Below, in pieces: positions 7,645 through 15,545 of a DNA stretch of 64,000 nucleotides; position 1 is the first letter of the stretch; the number at the start of each line of letters is the position of its first letter. The notes beneath the pieces were generated by a model, which was not told the origin of the DNA, did not search any database, and saw nothing but the letters and a program-made list of their open reading frames with translations. Position numbers and translations under genes: made by a program. The DNA is from Sphingomonadaceae bacterium 3R27C6 (GTDB taxonomy: Bacteria; Pseudomonadota; Alphaproteobacteria; Sphingomonadales; Sphingomonadaceae), in NCBI GenBank assembly GCA_005503215.1, contig SCNS01000001.1, forward strand, positions 186,001 through 250,000, in the 5' to 3' direction.

Positions 7645-8546
7645 TCAGGCAGACGAGCGACGGCGGCACCGACATCTTCGAGACCGAGATCGACGGCGAG
7701 ACGATCCAGTGGGACAATGGCCTGACCTATGCGCGGCACCTGCAGACCGCGCAATTGCTGTCGGCGCAGGTGCCGGTGTCGGACAAGCCCGACGAGATGC
7801 TGTTCATCATCATGCACCAGACGATGGAGCTGTGGCTGAAGCTGGTGCTGCACGAAGGGCGGCTGGTTTATGACGCGATCAAGGCTGACCGGCTGGAGAT
7901 CGCGGGCAAGGGGCTCGACCGCATCGCGACGATCCAGCGGCATATGATCCACAGCTGGGAAGTGCTCGCGACGCTGACTCCGCATGATTTCCTGACCTTC
8001 CGCGGTTTCCTGCGCCGCGCATCGGGGTTCCAGTCGCAGCAATATCGCGAGCTCGAATATCTGCTCGGCAACAAGCGCGAGGATATGATGATCGTCCACA
8101 AGGATGACCCGCAAGCGACTGAAAGGCTGCGCGCGACGTTCGAGGCGCCGTCGCTCTACGACGAATTGCTGCGGCTGCTCGCGCGGCGCGGCTTCGCCAT
8201 CCCCACCGACCATCTCGAGCGCGACTGGACCAAGCCTTATGAGGCATCCGAAGCGGTCGAGAAGGCGTGGCTCGCGATCTACACCGATCCGGAGCAGCAT
8301 TGGGACCTCTATACGCTGGCGGAGAAGATCACCGCGCTCGAATATTATTTCCAGGAATGGCGCTTCAAGCACATGAAGACCGTCGCGCGCGTGATCGGGC
8401 ACAAGCCGGGCACCGGCGGATCGTCGGGGGTCAATTATCTGGTGAAGGCGCTGGACCTCAGCTTCTTCCCCGAACTCTGGTCGATGCGCACGCGCATGGC
8501 GGCGCCGCGCGAGGGCGGCGATTATGCCGAAGGGACGCGCGCATGA
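7641..8546 (+). CDS. kynA: Tryptophan 2,3-dioxygenase
   Basis: A 301-residue heme dioxygenase that opens the indole ring of tryptophan to N-formylkynurenine. By alignment to the Xanthomonas enzyme, the active-site F55 and H59 (LFIIMHQ), R121 (FLTFRGF), the proximal heme ligand H244 (WRFKHM) and T258 (GTGG), which contacts the substrate amine, are all present. The length is normal. Its start overlaps the hydroxylase stop and its stop overlaps the kynB start, both by ATGA, so the three are translationally coupled. The sequence alone does not show whether it prefers tryptophan or 5-hydroxytryptophan. Confidence 0.96.
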   Translation: MIRQTSDGGTDIFETEIDGETIQWDNGLTYARHLQTAQLLSAQVPVSDKPDEMLFIIMHQTMELWLKLVLHEGRLVYDAIKADRLEIAGKGLDRIATIQRHMIHSWEVLATLTPHDFLTFRGFLRRASGFQSQQYRELEYLLGNKREDMMIVHKDDPQATERLRATFEAPSLYDELLRLLARRGFAIPTDHLERDWTKPYEASEAVEKAWLAIYTDPEQHWDLYTLAEKITALEYYFQEWRFKHMKTVARVIGHKPGTGGSSGVNYLVKALDLSFFPELWSMRTRMAAPREGGDYAEGTRA

Positions 8547-9172
8547 GCCGGATCTGGGACATTTCGCAGCCGCTCCACGCCGCGGTGCCGGTATGGCCCG
8601 GCGAGCCCGCTTTCGCGCTGCACAGCCATGCGGTGATCGGCGACGGCTGCCCGGTCAATGTCGGCGGCATGTTCACACCGCTGCACGCGGGCACGCATGG
8701 CGATGCGCCGCTGCACTATGCCAATGATGGGGCCTCGTCGGCGGACTGCGACCTCGATGCCTATATCGGGCCGTGTGTGCTGCTCGATGTGCGCCATGCG
8801 CGCGGGCGGGTCGAGACCGCCGATATCGACTGGGCTGCGGTCGAGGGCGCTGAGCGGGTGCTACTGCGCACCTACGAGCACTTCCCCCACGAGCAATGGG
8901 ACAGCGATTTCACCGCCATCGCCAGCGATGTGATCGTACGGCTCGGCTCGATGGGCGTGCGCCTCATCGGCACCGACGCCGCCTCGCTCGATCCCGAACA
9001 GTCGAAGACGCTCGACGCGCACCACGCGGTCAAAGCCGCCGACATGCGGATATTGGAGGGCCTCGTCCTCGATGACGTGCCGCCCGGCCGCTACGAACTC
9101 GTCGCGCTGCCGCTCCGTATCGTCGGCGCCGATGCCAGCCCGGTACGCGCTATTTTGAGGGAAATCGCATGA
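8543..9172 (+). CDS. kynB: Kynurenine formamidase (cyclase family)
   Basis: A 209-residue metal-dependent formamidase that converts N-formylkynurenine to kynurenine and formate. The zinc-binding signature HAGTHGDAPLH (H48, H52, D54, H58) is complete and the length is typical of KynB. The ATG at 8543 was chosen because it gives the ATGA overlap with kynA and starts at the conserved IWDISQPL strand; longer in-frame starts run into kynA. It is followed by kynU with another ATGA. Confidence 0.95.
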   Translation: MSRIWDISQPLHAAVPVWPGEPAFALHSHAVIGDGCPVNVGGMFTPLHAGTHGDAPLHYANDGASSADCDLDAYIGPCVLLDVRHARGRVETADIDWAAVEGAERVLLRTYEHFPHEQWDSDFTAIASDVIVRLGSMGVRLIGTDAASLDPEQSKTLDAHHAVKAADMRILEGLVLDDVPPGRYELVALPLRIVGADASPVRAILREIA

Positions 9173-10410
9173 CCGACACGCTCTTTGCCACCGATGTGTC
9201 GGCGCTCGACGCCGCCGACCCGCTCGCACCTTTTCGCGAGCGCTTCCAGCTTCGCGAAGGGTTGATCTATCTCGACGGCAATTCACTCGGCGCCTTGCCG
9301 AAAGCGACGGGCGACCGGCTCACCGCGGTTGTCGGCAGCGAATGGGGCGAGGGGCTGATCACCTCATGGCTCGGCGCCGAATGGTCGACCGCGCCGCGGC
9401 GGGTCGGCGACAAGATCGGCCGGCTAATCGGTGCAAACCCCGGCGAGATCGTCGCGACTGATTCAACGTCGGTGAATATTTTCAAGGCGCTGACCGCCGC
9501 TCTTTCGTTGCGGCGTGAGCGCACGGTGATCCTGTCCGAAGCCACAAACTTTCCGACCGACGTTTATATGATGCAGGGAATCGAGGCCTTTTCGGGTGGG
9601 CGCGTCAAGGCGGTCACGGTCGCTCCGGACGCCATCGTCGATGCGCTGAACGACGATGTCGCAGTGCTGTTGCTGACGCAGGTCCATTACAAGTCGGGCC
9701 GCGCCCGCGACATGGCGGCGATCACGCGAGCCGCGCACGAAGTCGGCGCGCTCGTCGTCTGGGACCTCAGCCACAGCGCGGGGGCGATCCCGGTCGATCT
9801 CAACGGTGCGAACACCGATTTCGCGATCGGTTGCGGATACAAGTTCCTCAACGGCGGCCCCGGCGCGCCTGCCTATCTGTTCGCGGCCGCCCGGCACCAT
9901 GCCGCCACGCCGGTGCTGTCGGGCTGGTTCGGGCATGCGCGACCCTTCGAATTCGAGGAGGATTATGACCCCGCCGCGGGGATCGAGCGTTTCCAGTGCG
10001 GAACGCCGCCCGTGCTCGGCCTGTCGGCGTTGGAAGTGGGCGTCGACCTGATGCTCGAGGCCGATATGGCGGAAATCCGCCGCAAGTCGCTCGCGCTCGG
10101 CGATCTGTTCATCGAGCAGATGCAGCCTTTGTGCGACGCATACGGCTTCGAGCTGGTGAGTACGCAGGGCCATGCCGAGCGTGGTAGCCAGGTCGCCTAT
10201 GCGCACCCGCTGGGCTATCAGATCGTGCAGGCGCTCAAGGAATATGACGTCATCGCCGACTTCCGCGCCCCCGATATCTTGCGCTTTGGCCTGACGCCGC
10301 TTTACCTTCGCTACCAGGATATCGTTGAAACGGTCGAACGGCTCGAAAAGGTCTGCGCGACGCGCGCGTGGGACAAGCCGCAATATCACCAGCGGGCGAC
10401 GGTGACATGA
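9169..10410 (+). CDS. kynU: Kynureninase
   Basis: A 413-residue fold-type I PLP enzyme that splits kynurenine into anthranilate and alanine. The PLP lysine is K225 (GCGYKFLNGG), and the substrate-loop signatures YLDGNSLGALP, WDLSHSAGA and FQCGTPPVL are all kynureninase-like. The preceding enzymes and the lack of kynurenine 3-monooxygenase in the operon point to the anthranilate branch, or to 5-hydroxyanthranilate if the first step is ring hydroxylation. It is coupled on both sides by ATGA overlaps. Confidence 0.96.
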   Translation: MTDTLFATDVSALDAADPLAPFRERFQLREGLIYLDGNSLGALPKATGDRLTAVVGSEWGEGLITSWLGAEWSTAPRRVGDKIGRLIGANPGEIVATDSTSVNIFKALTAALSLRRERTVILSEATNFPTDVYMMQGIEAFSGGRVKAVTVAPDAIVDALNDDVAVLLLTQVHYKSGRARDMAAITRAAHEVGALVVWDLSHSAGAIPVDLNGANTDFAIGCGYKFLNGGPGAPAYLFAAARHHAATPVLSGWFGHARPFEFEEDYDPAAGIERFQCGTPPVLGLSALEVGVDLMLEADMAEIRRKSLALGDLFIEQMQPLCDAYGFELVSTQGHAERGSQVAYAHPLGYQIVQALKEYDVIADFRAPDILRFGLTPLYLRYQDIVETVERLEKVCATRAWDKPQYHQRATVT

Positions 10411-11420
10411 GCGACGTATCGGCCCCCTTCCTGCCCAAGTCGCGCGTCGCCGCGGTGCAGGCCGCGCCGGTCTTCCTCGACACTGCGCGCACGGTCGACA
10501 AGGCGTGCGCGCTGATCGCCGAAGCCGCGGGCAATGGCGCGCGGCTTGTCGCCTTCCCCGAAGTGTTCGTGTCCGCCTATCCCTATTGGAACTGGCTGAT
10601 GACGCCGATCGAGGGCGCCGATTGGCACGAGCGACTCTATCGCGCGTCGGTGCTGGTCGATGGTCCCGAGGTCGCGGCGCTTTGCGCCGCCGCGCGCGAT
10701 CATGGCTGCACCGTCGTGATCGGTATCAACGAGCGCGATCCGGTCAGCGTCGGGACGCTCTACAACACCAACCTGATCATCGGCGCCGACGGCAGCCTGC
10801 TCGGGCGCCACCGCAAGCTGGTGCCGACCTGGGCCGAGAAGCTCACATGGGCGGGCGGCGACGGCAGCTCGATCCGCGTCTACGACACGCCCGTCGGGCC
10901 GCTCGGCACACTCGCGTGCGGCGAGAATACCAATACGCTCGCGCGCTTCGCTCTGCTGTCGCAGGGCGAGCTGGTCCATGCTGCCAATTATATCGCGCTG
11001 CCCGTCGCGCCGGCGTCGTACAATATGGCCGAAGCGATCAAGATCCGCGCCACTGCGCACAGCTTCGAGGGCAAGGTCTTCACGATCGTCGCCTGCTCGG
11101 CGATAAGCCGCGAAATCATCGAAGCAATGAGCGCCGATCGGCCGCAGAACCGCGACCTGCTGTCGCGCCCGAACAGCGCCTTTTCGGGGGTGATCGACCC
11201 GCACGGCAATCTGGTAGGCGAGGCGTTGATCGACGACGAGGGTATCGTCTATGCCGATATCGACCTGGGCGACTGCATCCGGCCCAAGCTGATGCACGAC
11301 ATCATCGGCGGCTATAACCGCTTCGACATCTTCAACCTGACGGTCGACCGGACTCCCCGCGCGTCGGCGCTGTTTGTCGACGAGCCGCAGCCCGCCGATC
11401 CCGACGAGGAGACGCCATGA
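10407..11420 (+). CDS. Nitrilase-superfamily hydrolase (true-nitrilase branch)
   Basis: A 337-residue carbon-nitrogen hydrolase with the catalytic triad E52 (FPEVFVSAYPYW), K137 (HRKLVPTWAEK) and C171 (ACGENTNTL). These motifs resemble true nitrilases more than amidases. The ATG at 10407 overlaps the kynU stop (ATGA); the frame extends 13 codons further upstream inside kynU without similarity. Position between kynU and a ring-cleaving cupin suggests a step in aromatic breakdown. If 5-hydroxyanthranilate is cleaved, the product carries an amide, and this enzyme could release ammonia from maleamate or its pyruvate adduct. The alternative is hydrolysis of a nitrile such as indoleacetonitrile. 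The exact substrate is unknown. Confidence 0.88.
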   Translation: MSDVSAPFLPKSRVAAVQAAPVFLDTARTVDKACALIAEAAGNGARLVAFPEVFVSAYPYWNWLMTPIEGADWHERLYRASVLVDGPEVAALCAAARDHGCTVVIGINERDPVSVGTLYNTNLIIGADGSLLGRHRKLVPTWAEKLTWAGGDGSSIRVYDTPVGPLGTLACGENTNTLARFALLSQGELVHAANYIALPVAPASYNMAEAIKIRATAHSFEGKVFTIVACSAISREIIEAMSADRPQNRDLLSRPNSAFSGVIDPHGNLVGEALIDDEGIVYADIDLGDCIRPKLMHDIIGGYNRFDIFNLTVDRTPRASALFVDEPQPADPDEETP

Positions 11421-12559
11421 TGGCAGGCAATACCACGATCATCGATCCGCGCGACGATGTGCTCGGGCGCGCGCGCGTCACCGATACGCCCGAACTAGAA
11501 GCCTTTTATCAAGAGCTTGCGTCGCGCAACTCAGGCGCCTTCTGGAAGCGCGCGAACGCGATCGAGCCGTGGGAGCCCGAAACGCGCTATCGCCCGACGA
11601 TCTGGCGCTATGCCGAGATGCGCGACATGTGCCTGCGCGCGCTCGATCTGGTGAAGCCCGAAGAGGCGGGGCGCCGCGTCGTGACCCTGCTCAACGACAG
11701 CGACGCGGGGCGCGAAAACACCGCGGTCTGCGGCTGGCTGTTCAGCGGCATGCAGGCGATGCGCCCCGGGGAGATCACCCCCGCGCACCGCCACACCGCG
11801 TCGGCGCACCGCTTCATCATGGAGGGGAAAGGCGCTTATACCGTCGTCGACGGGCATCACATCACGCTCGGGGCCAATGATTATGTACTGACCCCCGGCG
11901 GCTGCTGGCATGACCATGGCGTTGTCGCCGAGGGCGAGGTGTCGATCTGGCAGGACGGGCTCGACATCCCGCTGATGAACAGCCTCGAGACCAATTTCTA
12001 CGCGGTCTATGACCAGCCCGCGCAGACCGCCGCTTTCCCGGTCGATGACCTGCCGCTGAGCTATGGTGGCGGATCGCTGCGGCCCGAAGGCATCGGCGCG
12101 TGGGACAAGCCTTATTCGCCGGTAATGGTCTATCGCTGGGACGCGACGCGCGATGCGCTGTGGAACCTCGCCAAGGTTTCCGACGGCACGCCGTTCGACG
12201 GGCATATGCTACGCTATTCGAACCCGCTGACCGGCGGCTGGGCGCTCCAGACGATGGGCGCGCATATGCAGATGCTCAAACCCGGTTTCCGCGGGAAGGC
12301 ACACCGCCACACGGGCAATGTCGTCTATAATGTCGCGGGCGGCCGCGGCTATTCGATCATCGGCGGCGAGCGCTTCGACTGGGGCACGCACGACATTTTC
12401 TGCGTGCCTGCATGGATGTGGCACGAGCATGTCAATCTCGATGCATCCGAAGAGGCCTTCCTCTTCTCATTCAACGATTTCCCCGTGATGGAGGCGCTCG
12501 GCGTCCGGATCGAGGAAGTCCTCCAAGAAAATGACGGACATCAAACATGCGCTTCGTGA
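11417..12559 (+). CDS. Gentisate 1,2-dioxygenase-like bicupin ring-cleavage dioxygenase
   Basis: A 380-residue bicupin. The N-terminal cupin has the iron triad H124, H126 (TPAHRHTASAHRF) and H165 (CWHDHG). R132 matches the carboxylate-binding arginine of gentisate and salicylate dioxygenases, and the RRVV segment near residue 87 matches a second substrate arginine. The C-terminal cupin (GKAHRHTGNVVYNV) is present, as in that family. The family cleaves between the carboxyl-bearing and hydroxyl- or amino-bearing carbons. After kynU, the best candidate substrate is 5-hydroxyanthranilate; gentisate, salicylate or an aminosalicylate are alternatives. Start codons at 11417 and 11420 both overlap the nitrilase stop. 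The product would feed the two genes downstream. Confidence 0.88.
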   Translation: MMAGNTTIIDPRDDVLGRARVTDTPELEAFYQELASRNSGAFWKRANAIEPWEPETRYRPTIWRYAEMRDMCLRALDLVKPEEAGRRVVTLLNDSDAGRENTAVCGWLFSGMQAMRPGEITPAHRHTASAHRFIMEGKGAYTVVDGHHITLGANDYVLTPGGCWHDHGVVAEGEVSIWQDGLDIPLMNSLETNFYAVYDQPAQTAAFPVDDLPLSYGGGSLRPEGIGAWDKPYSPVMVYRWDATRDALWNLAKVSDGTPFDGHMLRYSNPLTGGWALQTMGAHMQMLKPGFRGKAHRHTGNVVYNVAGGRGYSIIGGERFDWGTHDIFCVPAWMWHEHVNLDASEEAFLFSFNDFPVMEALGVRIEEVLQENDGHQTCAS

Positions 12560-13455
12560 CATATCGCACGGTCGAGACCGAACCCCGGCTCGGTCTTCTC
12601 CACGACGGGCTCGTGATCGACGTCGAATATTTCGGCGATGCGATCGGCAATGACATGCCGTCGACGATGCTCGATTTCATCGACCTTGGGCCGATCGCGC
12701 TGCGTTTCCTGCAGGAAGCCGTGGCAGCGGCGACCACCGCCGACCTGATCGGCACCTCGCTTCCCGTCGGCAATGTCAGCTTGCTCGCCCCGATCCCGCG
12801 GCCGCGCAAGAATATTTTCGGAATCGGTCTGAACTATACCGAGCATGTCGCTGAATCCGCCCGCTCGCTCGACACGTCGAACGAGCTACCGCAGCAGCCG
12901 GTGATCTTTTCGAAACCCCCGACTGCCATCGTCGCGTGGAACGACCCGATCCGCCACAATGCCAAGGTGACGCAGCAGCTCGACTGGGAAACCGAGCTCG
13001 CTGTGATCATCGGCAGCACCGCGCGCGGTGTGGCTGAGGGTGACGCGCTGAATCATGTGTTCGGCTATACCGTCATCAACGACGTGTCGGCGCGCGATTG
13101 CCGCCGCGCCGGGCAGTGGATCGTGTCGAAGGGGCAGGACAGTTTCGCGCCGATGGGGCCGTGCATCGTCACCGCCGACGAGATCGGCGATCCGCATAAT
13201 CTGAACATCCTGACCCACGTGAACGGGGTCGAGAAGCAGAACAGCAACACGCGCTTCATGTTGTTCAATATCAACCAGTTGATCGCCGACATTTCGAGCG
13301 TGATGACGCTCGAACCCGGCGACATCATCGCGACCGGGACGCCCGCGGGCGTCGGCGCGGGCCGCACGCCACCGGAGTTCATGTGGCCGGGCGATGTCGT
13401 CGAATGCACCGTCGAGGGCATCGGCACGCTCCGCAACCCGATCATCGCGGTCTGA
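12547..13455 (+). CDS. FAH-family hydrolase (maleylpyruvate or fumarylpyruvate hydrolase-like)
   Basis: A 302-residue member of the fumarylacetoacetase fold. The metal-binding motif is D146-W-E148-T-E150 with D179 (INDVSARD), and the family signature GDIIATGTPAGVG lies near the end. Enzymes of this group hydrolyse beta-diketo acids such as maleylpyruvate, releasing pyruvate. It overlaps the cupin gene by 13 bp. With a maleate isomerase next and no glutathione-dependent isomerase in the operon, direct hydrolysis of a cis product to maleate or maleamate plus pyruvate is the natural reading. Confidence 0.9.
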   Translation: MRFVTYRTVETEPRLGLLHDGLVIDVEYFGDAIGNDMPSTMLDFIDLGPIALRFLQEAVAAATTADLIGTSLPVGNVSLLAPIPRPRKNIFGIGLNYTEHVAESARSLDTSNELPQQPVIFSKPPTAIVAWNDPIRHNAKVTQQLDWETELAVIIGSTARGVAEGDALNHVFGYTVINDVSARDCRRAGQWIVSKGQDSFAPMGPCIVTADEIGDPHNLNILTHVNGVEKQNSNTRFMLFNINQLIADISSVMTLEPGDIIATGTPAGVGAGRTPPEFMWPGDVVECTVEGIGTLRNPIIAV

Positions 13456-13462
13456 GCGCGCC

Positions 13463-14215
13463 ATGACACGTCCCATCCGCATCGGGCAGATCGTGCCCAG
13501 CTCGAACGTCACGATGGAAACCGAGATCCCCGCGCTTCTGCGCGCACGGGAAAGCATCGCGCCCGAACGCTTCACCTTCCACTCATCGCGAATGCGGATG
13601 AAGAAGGTGACGAAGGAGGAACTCGCGGCGATGGATGCCGACTCCGACCGCTGCGCGCTCGAACTGTCCGACGCCGCGGTCGACGTGCTCGGCTATGCCT
13701 GCCTCGTCGCGATCATGAGCATGGGTGAGGGCTATCACCGCGAGTCCGAGGCTCGGCTGCACCAGCGGACGGTCGAGAATGGCCGCGCCGCGCCCGTCGT
13801 CACCAGCGCCGGTGCGTTGGTCGAGGGGCTGGCGGCACTGAAGGCGAAGCGCATCGCGCTCGTCGCGCCCTATATGAAGCCGCTGACGCAGATGGTCGTT
13901 TCCTACATTCAGAATGAAGGTATCGAGGTAAGCAACTGGCTTGCCCTTGAAATCCCGGACAATCTGGAGGTCGCGGCGCAGGACCCCGCCAACCTGCTTG
14001 AGCATTACAAAAAGCTCGACCTCACCGGCATCGACGCGCTCGTGCTGTCGGCATGCGTGCAGATGCCGTCGCTGCCGTCGGTGCAGAAGATCGAGGATGT
14101 GATCGGCCTGCCCGTCGTATCGGCGGCGATCTGCACCGCGCACCAGATGCTCACGCGCCTGGGGCTGCCGACCGAGGTTCCGGGCGCCGGCGCGCTGCTC
14201 TCCGGCCGCTATTGA
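13463..14215 (+). CDS. maiA: Maleate cis-trans isomerase
   Basis: A 250-residue enzyme of the Asp/Glu racemase superfamily. The two catalytic cysteines C80 (YACLVAIM) and C198 (LSACVQMPS) are present, as are the maleate isomerase signatures IGQIVPSSN, TMETEIPALLR and ERFTFHSSRMRM. It converts maleate to fumarate for the TCA cycle. The ATG at 13463 begins the conserved IGQIVPSSN strand, 7 bp after the hydrolase stop. It is the last gene of the eight-gene operon. Its end overlaps the end of the convergent symporter gene by 7 bp. Confidence 0.93.
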   Translation: MTRPIRIGQIVPSSNVTMETEIPALLRARESIAPERFTFHSSRMRMKKVTKEELAAMDADSDRCALELSDAAVDVLGYACLVAIMSMGEGYHRESEARLHQRTVENGRAAPVVTSAGALVEGLAALKAKRIALVAPYMKPLTQMVVSYIQNEGIEVSNWLALEIPDNLEVAAQDPANLLEHYKKLDLTGIDALVLSACVQMPSLPSVQKIEDVIGLPVVSAAICTAHQMLTRLGLPTEVPGAGALLSGRY

Positions 14216-15465
14216 TCGATCGCAACGGGAAGCGCGATCGCCGCCGCCGCGGCGACATCGTGCGTCACATTGGCGACGGTGCGGACCATGTCGGGGATGA
14301 CGTCGATCGCGAGCAGGATCGGCAAGAGTTCGATCGGTGCGCCAATCGCGATCGCGGTCGGCGCCACTGACGCATAAAAGCTGATCTGCCCCGGCATCCC
14401 GAGGATCGCCAGCGACGAGAGCACCGCGAGCGGAAGCGCTACCGCGAGCTGCAGCGGCGAGACTTCGACCCCCGCCATCCATGCAAGCGCCAGCGCCATC
14501 ATCACCGTGTTCGAGGGTGCGGTGATCTTGAAGGTCGCGACCGCCATCGGCAGGATCGCCGCGGCATTGCGTTCCTTGATCCCGATGCGCTCGGCGCTCA
14601 CCATCATCGCGGGCAGCGTCGCGATCGACGATTGGGTGCTCGCCGCGATTGCCTGCGCCGGGGCCATGGCGCGGGCAAAACTTCCGAGCGGCACGCCGCC
14701 CGCGAAGCGCGCGATGGCATAGCCGAGGACGATCAGCACCAGCGTCACGGCAATCGAGATCGCGAGATATTGGGCGAGGATCGCGAGCACCGCGGTGCCG
14801 ACCGTCGCGCCGATCGCCAGCGCGAGCGCGAAGATGCCGACGGGCGCGACGCGCAGCACCCAGCCGACGACGACGATCATCGCGTCGGCGAGCCCGCGCA
14901 GCGGCTGGAGGACCGCCTCGGCGCGGTCGCGGTCGATCTTGCCAACGGCAAGGCCGAGTATGAGCGCGAAGATGACGAGCGGCAGGACCGCACCCTCGGC
15001 CGCCGACGCGACGACATTGGTCGGGATCATCGCGCGCACCGTCTCGGCCGCGCCGGGGACCGCCGGTGCCGGTGGGGCGGGGAAGAGGCTGCGCAGCGCG
15101 GCGATATCGGCGGGCGCGATGGTGACGGCGCCGAGCAGCGGCGGGACCATCAGCGCGCCGATCACCGCTGAAACGATCAGCAGGCCGATCAGCACGAGCG
15201 GCAAGCGCCGCCCGAGCCGTGCGGCTTCGTGATGGTCGCCCATGCCGAGGCTGGCGACGCCGGTCGCAACGAGCGCGAAGATCAGCGGGACGATCGTCAT
15301 GCGGAGGCCGTCGAGCCAGATTCCGCCGACAAGCTGCGCCGCCTCGACCGCGGGCGAGGATGCCGCGACGAAGGTACCGATCGTGAAACCCGCGACGAGC
15401 GCGACGATCATCCAGCCCGATCCGGGCATGCGCGTGGCCCAGGCCCGCGCGCGCGAAATTACCAT
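14209..15465 (-). CDS. Dicarboxylate/amino acid:cation symporter (DAACS/SLC1 family)
   Basis: A 418-residue polytopic membrane protein. It has the family's serine-rich reentrant loop (AASTQSSIATLPAMM), the NTVMMALALAWM segment and the C-terminal DVIPDMVRTVANVTHD helix with its substrate-binding aspartates. Transporters of this family take up glutamate, aspartate or C4-dicarboxylates with sodium or protons. The ATG at 15465 has GGGGGA about ten bases upstream. It converges on, and overlaps, the maleate isomerase gene by 7 bp. A dicarboxylate substrate would fit that neighbour, but the link is only positional. Confidence 0.88.
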   Translation of the reverse strand: MVISRARAWATRMPGSGWMIVALVAGFTIGTFVAASSPAVEAAQLVGGIWLDGLRMTIVPLIFALVATGVASLGMGDHHEAARLGRRLPLVLIGLLIVSAVIGALMVPPLLGAVTIAPADIAALRSLFPAPPAPAVPGAAETVRAMIPTNVVASAAEGAVLPLVIFALILGLAVGKIDRDRAEAVLQPLRGLADAMIVVVGWVLRVAPVGIFALALAIGATVGTAVLAILAQYLAISIAVTLVLIVLGYAIARFAGGVPLGSFARAMAPAQAIAASTQSSIATLPAMMVSAERIGIKERNAAAILPMAVATFKITAPSNTVMMALALAWMAGVEVSPLQLAVALPLAVLSSLAILGMPGQISFYASVAPTAIAIGAPIELLPILLAIDVIPDMVRTVANVTHDVAAAAAIALPVAIDQ

Positions 15466-15545
15466 GAGTCCAAATCCCCCTGACCCCAGCATGCCGATGC
15501 ATGCCGGGGCGGTCAAAGCCTTTGCTGTGGTCTGATTGCGGGGCG

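Noticed and set aside
11417..12559. Cupin as homogentisate 1,2-dioxygenase, since a phenylalanine hydroxylase family gene is in the operon
   Set aside because: The iron triad, bicupin layout and length are of the gentisate/salicylate class, and there is no 4-hydroxyphenylpyruvate dioxygenase or maleylacetoacetate isomerase in the operon.
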